Source: Elusimicrobiota bacterium
GTDB lineage: Bacteria; Elusimicrobiota; Elusimicrobia; UBA1565; UBA9628
Direction: 5' to 3'
Assembly (NCBI GenBank): GCA_027406905.1
Contig: DAHZHT010000002.1
Span: 136,380 to 200,379 of the forward strand
DNA length: 64,000 nt
Below the pieces are notes generated by a model. The model saw nothing but the letters and a program-made list of their open reading frames with translations. It did not search any database and was not told the origin of the DNA. This document shows, one piece after another, positions 26,520 to 34,429 of the stretch. A program made the translations under genes and the position numbers. Position 1 is the first letter of the stretch. The number at the start of each line of letters is the position of its first letter.

Positions 26520-27688
26520 AACGCATTTTTCCAACGCCCAGTGGAATCATAATTGGGGCAAGCGCCGAAACCGGATGCTTGCCAGATCATGTCGAAAACG
26601 GGTCGAAGAAGCGCATCGGTGGTAGTCGTAAAATCCTCAACCATGATGTCCGGCAAGGCCAATATGTCGCGATCTATCTTGGTTGGTTCTTGGATCATAT
26701 TCATTCGTATGGAATTTTGATGCACAAGGGAATATCCTTTGACTCCCAGTAGCGTCAAAAAAATAATAATTGGCGGATTAATTCCGATATCCTGTTGTAA
26801 TTCAAGATAGCGCTCAACCACCTTATTTAATTCCAACTCAAACCCTGGACTGGGAATAGAATTTCCATTACTAAGCAGTAACGATTCCGCAGCTTCGACC
26901 GCGCCATTGCGAAATACTTGCAGGTAAGTGGTATTGCCATAGGCAAGAAAACCATCAAAATTATAACGGATAGTGTGGCCAGAAGAGCAAATGGGGGCAA
27001 GGTTTTTATTTTCCTGAACTTGACTCATATCGACCACGCTTGTAGACGCCATCGAAGAAAGAGGGATCAAATGCAGCACGACCCGATGCTTCCCAATAAG
27101 TGGCGCCGGAGTTTCATCCGCCAATATCTTCGCGATTCGATCCTCGCGAAATCTCCTAATTTTTTCCGGCAGGGTCTCAGACAACGCAAAAGCGGATCGA
27201 ATCTCTCCCAGATCCAGCTGATATTTTCCCGCATTATTTCTCGCGTAAAACTTTGAGGATTGCTGAAATGCGACCATGTGAGGCGAATTCCAGCTTTTTG
27301 GAACGTAAATTAAAACAACGCAACCATTCGGGAAGCCGGACAACGACTTCATTTGCACGCCTGTTATTCTTGGATCAACGCCATCACGCAATATGGCATC
27401 AAGCCGCTTGATCTCCTCATCGGCGTTTATCTCTCCAAGACCTCCGGCGCTTTCTGGCATCCCGGTAGCCTTGCCGTTGTCATCGCGTTTCTCTGTGACA
27501 CCATATATGAGCCAGCCTCCGAGAGAATTCGCAAACGAAGAAACATCCGCGAGGAATTCTTTCTTGTCGCCGTCGGTATTTCCTGGTAGGGCCTGCTTAT
27601 AATCCAACCGCCTGCCTTCCTGCGTTTTGTTGGAAACCAGTTCATCTATATCTTCTTTAACGACTTTGTCGAATGGTTTAGTAATCAT
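26516..27688 (-). CDS. AlbA_2/Schlafen-type putative nucleic-acid-binding protein
   Basis: A 390-residue protein. Residues 10-150 match the AlbA_2 (divergent AAA-4/Schlafen) domain: the lead ExxxLDYK-like RRLDYKQALPG, then KKEFLADVSSFANSLGGWLIYGV, and a strand with GCVVLIYVPKS. The C-terminal 230 residues are unassigned alpha/beta sequence. Such domains occur in phage-defence proteins, some of them RNA- or DNA-cleaving, but no catalytic set is obvious here. It is coupled to hsdR by ATGA, so its product is probably made with the R subunit. Confidence 0.75.
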   Translation of the reverse strand: MITKPFDKVVKEDIDELVSNKTQEGRRLDYKQALPGNTDGDKKEFLADVSSFANSLGGWLIYGVTEKRDDNGKATGMPESAGGLGEINADEEIKRLDAILRDGVDPRITGVQMKSLSGFPNGCVVLIYVPKSWNSPHMVAFQQSSKFYARNNAGKYQLDLGEIRSAFALSETLPEKIRRFREDRIAKILADETPAPLIGKHRVVLHLIPLSSMASTSVVDMSQVQENKNLAPICSSGHTIRYNFDGFLAYGNTTYLQVFRNGAVEAAESLLLSNGNSIPSPGFELELNKVVERYLELQQDIGINPPIIIFLTLLGVKGYSLVHQNSIRMNMIQEPTKIDRDILALPDIMVEDFTTTTDALLRPVFDMIWQASGFGACPNYDSTGRWKNAL

Positions 27689-27736
27689 ATTTAGAAAGTG
27701 AGGCCCATCTGGGTCAGTTGTTTAATTGTCGAGCAA

Positions 27737-28972
27737 TCATTTTGAGTTTCCTTGTCGCATTAACCAATTGACAAAAGTGATCCGAACTGTTTGCCGCATC
27801 TCATTCCACGCCAAACTATCTTGCCAATCCCAATGGGCGCCCGAATCGCCGGAAAGAAGACGCTTCCCATGAGAAAGCTCGGAACGAATTTTATACAAGC
27901 GCTTCCGCCCCTGTTTGATACCGCCTCCATTCGGCGCATAGGTTTTTAGAAACATCTCGAACTGTTCGGTGAGTTTGTATTTTGGCTGGCCGCACTCAGC
28001 GCAATTCGAGCTGCCACCGGAAGGGAGCAGTACCTCAATAGCCTGAACGAGGGCTATGTATGAGGCAGATTCAGAATCCTGCGACACCTGCAAGGCATGA
28101 TGGAACCAGAAACAGGCGGTTAAGAAATTTTTCTGGTCACCTACCGGCAAAGCAAAAAATCTGTCGAATAGCTCCCCAAGATTTTCTGGGCAGTGCATTT
28201 TCCAATCGGTGCCCGCATATCCAAAACGGGAATAAAACTCCCCGGGCGCGATAGCTTCCAAGGCCGGACTTTCATTCAGTAAAGAGAACTCGGCCTTTTC
28301 TGGCTGAAATCCCTCGAAAGAATACCCCTCATAGGCGCAAACCGTTTTTGACTGCTGCGGAGAATCTCCCAACAAAACCCAATGCCACCTCGCGCTACTA
28401 TTTCTGACAATAATGTGGCCTTCAAGAAATGCGTTCAGCAGTAGGCCGATTTCTTGCTTTTTCCGGCTTATTCGCCTACTACGTATAACCCAATCAGGGC
28501 TATTCTTGATTGAAAACTCAATTTGGAACGGATGGGAGGCTGTCGGTTGATGAGGTCGCGGCGCAGCATTGGGCACTGGAAAAATCTGAAACAGATTCCC
28601 ATGCCTCCAACTCCCATTGACAGGCAACGCGCTAAACAAGATGGCCGCTCCAATCAAAGTTCCGTGGTCTGCAATAAGCGCATCATGAACTTCCTTCGTA
28701 AGGTCATTCAATATGTCTTGAGTGAAGGCTGGGCCGCCTTCGATTGCCCGCAATGCTCCTTCCTTGTTATGGCTCAGTTTAAGCGCGTAGTTGCCTTCCG
28801 AGGCAGTGAGGGGAAGGTCGTTATGTGCGGATAGAAAGACTCCATCTCCATCGGCATGGCCAGACGCGCTTCCAAAATGCCTATGTATCAGATCCTCAAA
28901 TTCAGATTGATCAACACCATTGGGCATAAGCCGATCCAGAAGATTCCTATTAATCATTTTAGTTCTGCTCAT
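27737..28972 (-). CDS. Apea-like HEPN-domain protein
   Basis: About 411 residues. The last 130 carry an Apea-like HEPN domain. Helices with ESASYIALVQAIEVLL are followed by a likely zinc pair CAECGQ and by KIRSELSHGKRLL, which contains the HEPN Rx4H motif (Arg and His five apart). HEPN domains with this motif are commonly metal-independent ribonucleases in abortive-infection and toxin systems. The N-terminal 270 residues are not recognised and could sense the trigger. The ATG at 28972 avoids overlap with the upstream gene. An ATG at 29065 would add 31 residues inside that gene. Confidence 0.7.
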   Translation of the reverse strand: MSRTKMINRNLLDRLMPNGVDQSEFEDLIHRHFGSASGHADGDGVFLSAHNDLPLTASEGNYALKLSHNKEGALRAIEGGPAFTQDILNDLTKEVHDALIADHGTLIGAAILFSALPVNGSWRHGNLFQIFPVPNAAPRPHQPTASHPFQIEFSIKNSPDWVIRSRRISRKKQEIGLLLNAFLEGHIIVRNSSARWHWVLLGDSPQQSKTVCAYEGYSFEGFQPEKAEFSLLNESPALEAIAPGEFYSRFGYAGTDWKMHCPENLGELFDRFFALPVGDQKNFLTACFWFHHALQVSQDSESASYIALVQAIEVLLPSGGSSNCAECGQPKYKLTEQFEMFLKTYAPNGGGIKQGRKRLYKIRSELSHGKRLLSGDSGAHWDWQDSLAWNEMRQTVRITFVNWLMRQGNSK

Positions 28973-28991
28973 CTTGCCAGAAGCAAATGCA

Positions 28992-29765
28992 TTAAGTTTT
29001 TTGGGTAGAACACTTGGAAATATCGACTCTACGCTCCACCTCATACTGATTAATGCAGGCGTCAATCAAGCTAATAATCTGTGCGGCAGCGCGCAACACT
29101 CCCTGCCCATGCAAATCCTTGTTTCCAAGGCCAGCCTGACGCAAGCGCGCGAGAACAAACTTATCGGCCACGATCCACCTTCTATCTACTACCAGTCGGG
29201 TAGGCCGGGCAATCCCGAGCACCGATCCCCCATCTCTTGCTTTGAGATCAGCGGCCCAGTCGCCGACATCCTTGTCAGAATAGTGAAAGGCCGATAGCCG
29301 CAGTTTTTTCGCCAGCTCCAACGGGGTCTTTCCACCGTCGAATCTTTTGCCCAAAAGGTCGCAAACTTTTTGGCGTATCTTCTCCACGTTGTCGCACTCA
29401 GCGATTCTCTTAACGATAGGCGACTCAATCTTGTCTTTCTGATTAAAGGTCAGCCAGGCCTCGCAAGTCTGCGCCATCAACATCCGGTAGAAGAACAGGT
29501 AATGGCTATTCTGATAGGCTTTGCGCAAATCATCGGAACTGGGCGTTTCTTCGCCAAAGGATGCCAACAGTTTTAGCGTGATGCTGATGTCATTTCGCGC
29601 CGTCATGAGCTCTAAAATCCACCGGGAGGCGGAGTCGTCGGGGAACCACGCGTCAAAATCGCCTCGAATGGGTTCCAGCGTCTCTCCCGAACGAGGCTCA
29701 AACATTTCCGGTATTGGGGACAACACTTCTTCGTCTGTATCGCCATGGGTCGAATCATTGGCCAT
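28992..29765 (-). CDS. Unknown island protein with HEPN-like Rx4H motif
   Basis: A 257-residue, mostly helical protein without a recognised family. It holds the segment LRLSAFHYSDKD, in which Arg156 and His161 have HEPN Rx4H spacing, inside a helix-rich context (HYLFFYRMLMAQTCEAWLTF, then EKIRQKVCDLLGKRF). It lies 3 bp after hsdS and before a clearer HEPN gene. A HEPN fold is therefore a reasonable guess but unproven. Confidence 0.55.
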   Translation of the reverse strand: MANDSTHGDTDEEVLSPIPEMFEPRSGETLEPIRGDFDAWFPDDSASRWILELMTARNDISITLKLLASFGEETPSSDDLRKAYQNSHYLFFYRMLMAQTCEAWLTFNQKDKIESPIVKRIAECDNVEKIRQKVCDLLGKRFDGGKTPLELAKKLRLSAFHYSDKDVGDWAADLKARDGGSVLGIARPTRLVVDRRWIVADKFVLARLRQAGLGNKDLHGQGVLRAAAQIISLIDACINQYEVERRVDISKCSTQKT

Positions 29766-29768
29766 CGG

Positions 29769-31046
29769 CTACACCCGCACCTTCCCCGTCAAAAGCGCCT
29801 GCATGAGGCCTTTTTTAAGCCCTTCCATTATTTTACGCGCATTTTCTTCTTTTTCGATTTCCTCATCCACCGCAGTCAGAATCTCGGCGATTTTCTTTTG
29901 CTCATAGAGTGGAGGAGTTGGCAAGAAAAGTCCAGCGTATTCGCTTCCATTAATGTTCGGCTGAGCTCCCGCTCGTAGCATGCCCTTCACCCACTGATAG
30001 TAAATTTGCGAATGGGTAAACTGTGATAAAAATTCTGGTAATAAACGCTGAGGGTTGGGTTTGAACCGGATTGTATAGCCAGCAAATGCGCAAACCCCAT
30101 CCGACTTCTGATACAGATACGTCTTGCCAACAGTTGCGCCACTCCTCGCAAATAGAATATCGCCCTCTCCTAGCAAATATGGCTGAGCATCCTTTGGTTT
30201 GATAGATTTTTTATCCGCAGAAGAAAGAATACCCTCTTCATTGATATCAGTAATGCGGACATATCTTGGACAGTCTGCTCTAAATTCGATAGCGGAGATA
30301 TTTGCACCATACTCTGGCGCCACTAAACACAATTCCCCTAATGTCCGAGCTTCCCACTCCACCGGGATTTCCCCAACGGGGGTTTTCTTGAATTTCTTAT
30401 GCCCGATGCCGCGGGTGAGAAGGGTTTGCATGAGGGCTTTTTTGAGTTCCTTGGTTTTTTCGATGACGGCGCGGGTTTTCTCGATAGACTTATCCACCGC
30501 GGTCAAAATCTCGGCGATTTTCTTTTGTTCGGATATGGATGGAAGCGCTATCTCGGTCTGAGCGACAATAGAGGTATTAAGATTTTTCTGTGCTCCTGGT
30601 TGACCCTTGCCTGCTAGATAATTCTCTTTAGATTGAAGAAAGTAGAAAAGGAAATCTTTACTGATCTGTGATGATAATTTTTCAAAAAGGACGAAACCAT
30701 CGTGGATACACGCTTTCATATCCACAATAACAGGTTTCCCAATCGTTGCACAAATGCTCATGATTACGTCGCCCGGATCCACCTGAACACTGTTGGATTC
30801 ACCGAGAGGAGAAAGTCTTTGTTCGGTCACTCTAAGGTATTTCGAACTTCTAGTAACATCTATGATTCTAACCCAGCCCCGTCCTTCCCCAAAAAATTTA
30901 GGATCGCCAATCGGACGCGGAGATGCTCCCCTTCTAATTTCTGCAAGATCTCCAAGGGTTAGCATCTCCCACTCCACCGGAATCTCGCCGGCGGGGGTTT
31001 TCTTGAATTTTTTTCCCATATCGAGCGTGGTAATTTGATTGGTCAT
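29769..31046 (-). CDS. hsdS: Type I restriction-modification specificity subunit
   Basis: Sets the bipartite DNA target of the HsdMS methylase and HsdMRS nuclease. It is two-fold repeated: KKFKKTPAGEIPVEWE at 12-27 returns as KKFKKTPVGEIPVEWE at 217-232, and EQKKIAEILTAVD at 173-185 returns at 382-394. The two target-recognition domains are residues 28-172 and 233-381 and differ from each other, as expected. The inter-domain helices end in ALMQTLLTRG and GLMQALLTG. It starts 3 bp after the winged-helix gene and is the fourth gene of the operon. Confidence 0.93.
   Translation of the reverse strand: MTNQITTLDMGKKFKKTPAGEIPVEWEMLTLGDLAEIRRGASPRPIGDPKFFGEGRGWVRIIDVTRSSKYLRVTEQRLSPLGESNSVQVDPGDVIMSICATIGKPVIVDMKACIHDGFVLFEKLSSQISKDFLFYFLQSKENYLAGKGQPGAQKNLNTSIVAQTEIALPSISEQKKIAEILTAVDKSIEKTRAVIEKTKELKKALMQTLLTRGIGHKKFKKTPVGEIPVEWEARTLGELCLVAPEYGANISAIEFRADCPRYVRITDINEEGILSSADKKSIKPKDAQPYLLGEGDILFARSGATVGKTYLYQKSDGVCAFAGYTIRFKPNPQRLLPEFLSQFTHSQIYYQWVKGMLRAGAQPNINGSEYAGLFLPTPPLYEQKKIAEILTAVDEEIEKEENARKIMEGLKKGLMQALLTGKVRV
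29877..31015 (-). repeat. Internal direct repeats within hsdS
   Basis: Two kinds of near-identical DNA segment occur twice in the gene. One codes for GEIPVEWE (about 30354-30400 and 30967-31015). The other codes for the EQKKIAEIL helix (about 29877-29903 and 30505-30531). They bracket the recognition domains and could allow domain exchange by recombination. Confidence 0.55.
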
Positions 31047-31049
31047 GAT

Positions 31050-32123
31050 TTAAACCTTGGCGAAATCGGCTTCGTTTTCAAGCCCGATTATTTTGCCCAA
31101 GAAGCGCAGAGCCATCCGCTGATGCAATTGAGGCGTAAGACCGGCTTTCGGAATGGGAACGTCAAAACCCGCGCGGGCGAACTCTTGGGCGACGAACTCC
31201 AGACTGTCTTGAAGTTTGGACGAAGCCATATAATCCGAGCGGGGATTTTTAGCGAGATCGTCAAGCGTTTTCCAAACATTTTCAAGGCCCTTAAAAATAG
31301 CGATCCAGTCAAGCCATTTCGGAGACACTCCGTCATCAAAATGGGTTGAAGCCAAAAACTCCCACCACTTTCTTTGAGAAAGCCAGTATTCCAATTTCTT
31401 GCCCTTGGGCTTGGTGAGCACCAGACCCGATTGGGCGAGACCTAAAAGAGCCTGATGAAGGCTCAGCCAAAAAAGACCGACCGCCTCCGCGATTTCGCGC
31501 GGGTGGGCGCTCTCGTGGGTCATGAGATAAAGCAAGGCCTCTGATTTCGCGCCGGCGCCGAAAAGCGCGCGCAAAAGAAAACGCAGATTGGCTCTGGCGT
31601 TGACTGGGACTTCTTTAGCCGGTTTTTGAATTTTAATGCGGAGACGGTTGAGACCAAAAGCCGCAAAAGCGGGGTCCCGCTTGTCGCCTTCCGCCCGAGG
31701 ATGGAAAATTCCCGATCTTTCTTTAAAGAGCGGTTCCTCAACGCCGCGCATCGAGACTTGTCGGCTGTGGCAAAACGCGGCGAGATTTTTCCACTTTCTT
31801 TCTTGCCCGCGCTCTTCAATATAGCGCAAAGCCCCGCCGATTACGGCAATAACGTCCTCGTATTCCTTTGAAAGAAGCTGTCTCAGTCTTGAAGCGTCAA
31901 GCCGCTCTCCATTGGTCAAAAGCCAAGCCAAAATCTCGTCAAACAGGCGCGGCTCATAGCGCGCGATGGGCAAAGAAAAAATGAGCAAGGCTTCCGGGTC
32001 GATGATCCAACTCTCTTCCGCGCTGGAATCCCCCAAAACGCCCAAAGCCGACCACTGCCGCCAAAGAAAGGTCAGCAGCCTGTCAAGCAGCGCTTCTCTA
32101 AAGTCGTTGAGCGACATCGCCAT
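31050..32123 (-). CDS. Winged-helix protein paired with a nucleotidyltransferase
   Basis: A 357-residue protein of unknown family. Residues about 195-255 look like a winged helix of ArsR/MarR type: ALLYLMTHESAHPREIAEAV, WLSLHQALLGLAQSGLV, then KGKKLEYWL as the wing. The N-terminal part is helical and rich in Arg. It overlaps the upstream nucleotidyltransferase gene by 26 bp, as toxin-antitoxin or sensor-effector pairs often do. It could be the DNA-binding regulator of the operon, acting at the palindrome before hsdM, but this is an inference. Confidence 0.6.
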   Translation of the reverse strand: MAMSLNDFREALLDRLLTFLWRQWSALGVLGDSSAEESWIIDPEALLIFSLPIARYEPRLFDEILAWLLTNGERLDASRLRQLLSKEYEDVIAVIGGALRYIEERGQERKWKNLAAFCHSRQVSMRGVEEPLFKERSGIFHPRAEGDKRDPAFAAFGLNRLRIKIQKPAKEVPVNARANLRFLLRALFGAGAKSEALLYLMTHESAHPREIAEAVGLFWLSLHQALLGLAQSGLVLTKPKGKKLEYWLSQRKWWEFLASTHFDDGVSPKWLDWIAIFKGLENVWKTLDDLAKNPRSDYMASSKLQDSLEFVAQEFARAGFDVPIPKAGLTPQLHQRMALRFLGKIIGLENEADFAKV

Positions 32124-32688
32124 GCCCCATCTCTTTTAGAATCCGCTTCACGTCGCTGCGGTAGGTTTCCGAAACATCGTGCGTCATGCTCCAGCGCGCG
32201 GCCTTCTCCAGCTCATCTCCGGTGGGCCTGAGGTCCAACAAGTCCTGATAGTGCTTTCCACCCTGATCGACCGCCGCGTAGAGCTTGAAATGCACCTGAT
32301 CATACCGGCTGATAAAGCGCACCGTGAACGCGCTTCCATAATTGCGCAACTCCGCGCGTCCAAGCACTCCTTCGGGCAATCCAAAATCCAATGCCGAGGT
32401 CGGGCCCGGATTGATCCATCCGTCCTTGAGCCGGAAATCGCGCTCGACCTTCTTCGCGGCCTCGATTAAATGCGGCGGCAGAGGATTGGCCGAACTCATG
32501 ATCAGGCCGTCGGTGGGGCTCTTTGAAACAAGAGCCACAACGTCCACGTCCTTGGTCGTCCTTGTGACCAACCCCAAAGCATGGAGCGCCGCCCCGCCGC
32601 AGACGAGCATATCGACATGCGGCTTCTTGAGCGCGGCGAGCTGCTCGCCTAAAGCGGCGAGGGCCTGCTCGATTTCTTCTCTGTTCAT
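32098..32688 (-). CDS. DUF6036/AbiEii-like nucleotidyltransferase
   Basis: A 196-residue protein of the pol-beta superfamily type. The nucleotide-binding loop is VCGGAALHAL, and the metal pair is Asp47 and Asp49 (TTKDVDVV), with the later helix DQVHFKLYAAVDQGGKHYQDLLDL typical of AbiEii/DUF6036 proteins. Such enzymes attach nucleotides to tRNA or to partner proteins in abortive-infection and HEPN-MNT systems. It lies 14 bp after hsdM and overlaps the winged-helix gene. Its target is unknown. Confidence 0.75.
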   Translation of the reverse strand: MNREEIEQALAALGEQLAALKKPHVDMLVCGGAALHALGLVTRTTKDVDVVALVSKSPTDGLIMSSANPLPPHLIEAAKKVERDFRLKDGWINPGPTSALDFGLPEGVLGRAELRNYGSAFTVRFISRYDQVHFKLYAAVDQGGKHYQDLLDLRPTGDELEKAARWSMTHDVSETYRSDVKRILKEMGHGDVAQRL

Positions 32689-32702
32689 AAAATCCCTTAG
32701 GC

Positions 32703-34187
32703 TTAAACCTTGTAGCCCAGCTCTTTCAGATAGCCCTCGACCTTGTCATCGGATTGGTCGCGTTCTTTTTTCAGTTGGGCCAGTTCGTTGATGGTCGCTT
32801 GAACGTCGATTGACTCCTCGGCTTCGGTGATGTCAATATAGCGCGGAATATTCAGGTTGTAGTCATTGCGGCGGATTTCATCCAAGGCCACCGGACGACA
32901 ATATTTCTCGATAGCGGCATAGGCTTGATAGGCCTTGACGATCTTCTCAATGTCCTCCGGGCGCAGTTCGTTCTGATTCTTGAGCTGTTGGAAGTCCCGC
33001 GCGCCATAGAGAAAGAAAACCTTACCCTTGCGCTGAACCGGCTTTTTCTTGTTTAAGATAAACAGGCAAGCCGGAATGCTCGCGCCGTAAAACAAGTTCG
33101 AGGGTAGGCCGATCACGGCTTCGACTAAATCTTCTTCAAGTATGCCTTGGCGAATCTTCCCCTCCGCGCCGCCGCGGAAAAGGACTCCATGCGGAAGAAC
33201 GACGCCCGCCCGTCCGGAAGGTTTTAGCGTCGCGATCATGTGCTGGACGAAGGCCAGGTCGCCATAACTTTTTGGAGGCAAGCCGTATCTAAAGCGCCCA
33301 AAAGCGTCGCTTGCGGCGGATTCGACGCCCCAATTCTTCAGTGAAAACGGCGGGTTCGCGATCACGATGTCGTACTCGACGAGCTTGCCCTTCTGGAGCA
33401 GCTTCGGCTCGCGGATGGTGTCGCCTTTCTCGATCCGGGCTCCCGAGATTCCGTGAAGCAAGATATTCATCTTGCAGATGGCCCAAGTGCCGAGATTTCT
33501 CTCTTGGCCGTGCAAAACCAGGTTTTTCGTGTTTTGATGGATGGCCTTAAGGTGGTGAACGGCCTGAACCAACATTCCGCCGGAGCCGCAAGCCGGGTCG
33601 CAAATATACATGCCTTCCCTTGGATCAAGAATATCGACCAAAAGTGTCACGACTTCTTTTGGCGTGTAAAACTCCCCGCCTTTTTTCCCCGCGTCATCGG
33701 CGAACTGGGAAATCAGATATTCATAGGCGCGCCCCAAAATATCGGGCTCGGACAAATCCTCATTGCGCAAGCGGAGCTTGGAAAAATGAATAATGAGCTT
33801 GGACAGCGTGCCGTCGGGAAGCCTTTCCTTGTCATTGAAATCGGTAGCCGACAAAACGCCTTCAAGAGAGCGATTATGCTCTTCGAGTTGATCGTTCGCC
33901 TTGTTGATGGCGTCCCCCAAATTGTGGGTCAGCGTGGTCAGATATTTCCAATGGGCTTTAGGAGAAATGAAAAACTCATGCTCGTCAGGGTCTTCAAGCG
34001 CGATTTTCTTACTCTTGCCTTCTCTTAAGAGTTTCTCAGCTTCTTCATCAAAAACATCGGACAGCCTTTTCAGGAAGAGGAGACCGAAAATATAATTCTT
34101 GTAGTCGGAGGCGTCAATGCTTCCCCTCAGAATGTTGGCGGATTCCCAAAGGTGACTTGTCAGTGTTTCAAGTTCTAATTTTTCCAT
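32703..34187 (-). CDS. hsdM: Type I restriction-modification system, M subunit
   Basis: An N6-adenine methyltransferase subunit. The N-terminal helical HsdM_N domain is followed by the SAM motif DPACGSGGM (197-205), with GEFYTPKEVV just before it, and the catalytic NPPF at 278-281. The ATG at 34187 is chosen because the longer frame from a GTG at 34235 overlaps the -10 box of the operon promoter (34226-34231) and could not be transcribed from it. That gives 494 residues, a normal length. First gene of the island operon. Confidence 0.95.
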   Translation of the reverse strand: MEKLELETLTSHLWESANILRGSIDASDYKNYIFGLLFLKRLSDVFDEEAEKLLREGKSKKIALEDPDEHEFFISPKAHWKYLTTLTHNLGDAINKANDQLEEHNRSLEGVLSATDFNDKERLPDGTLSKLIIHFSKLRLRNEDLSEPDILGRAYEYLISQFADDAGKKGGEFYTPKEVVTLLVDILDPREGMYICDPACGSGGMLVQAVHHLKAIHQNTKNLVLHGQERNLGTWAICKMNILLHGISGARIEKGDTIREPKLLQKGKLVEYDIVIANPPFSLKNWGVESAASDAFGRFRYGLPPKSYGDLAFVQHMIATLKPSGRAGVVLPHGVLFRGGAEGKIRQGILEEDLVEAVIGLPSNLFYGASIPACLFILNKKKPVQRKGKVFFLYGARDFQQLKNQNELRPEDIEKIVKAYQAYAAIEKYCRPVALDEIRRNDYNLNIPRYIDITEAEESIDVQATINELAQLKKERDQSDDKVEGYLKELGYKV

Positions 34188-34225
34188 ATCCTGTTTCCCA
34201 TTCTCTTGAGCTTTCTCATTTATAA

Positions 34226-34254
34226 AGGATAGCACATAAAATGAATATTGTCAA
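34226..34254 (-). promoter_or_regulatory. Strong promoter of the restriction island operon
   Basis: TTGACA (34249-34254), a 17-bp spacer and TATCCT (34226-34231) on the minus strand, with TGC before the -10 box (extended -10). The leader is about 30 nt. Confidence 0.75.
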
Positions 34255-34257
34255 TAT
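34245..34257. promoter_or_regulatory. Perfect palindrome over the -35 box, likely operator
   Basis: ATATTG, a central T and CAATAT form a perfect 6-1-6 inverted repeat that covers the -35 hexamer of the hsdM promoter. A bound regulator would block RNA polymerase. The winged-helix protein of the operon is the obvious candidate. The surrounding 34236-34380 is very AT-rich and holds no gene. Confidence 0.5.
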
Positions 34258-34429
34258 AGTATAAATAAGTGAATAACTATTATTTTAACTATTGTTTATC
34301 TATAAATATAATTTATAAAAATACCTTCTAAACTCAATGTTCTAGTTTACACTTTAAGAAAGTAAAAAAATCCGCCTGGGAACACGAGTTCTGTCCAGCG
34401 GCCAAGAAATGATATGATGGCCGAGAGAT

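Noticed and set aside
34188..34235. Upstream extension of hsdM to a GTG at 34235
   Set aside because: It runs through the -10 box of the operon promoter and adds no conserved residues.
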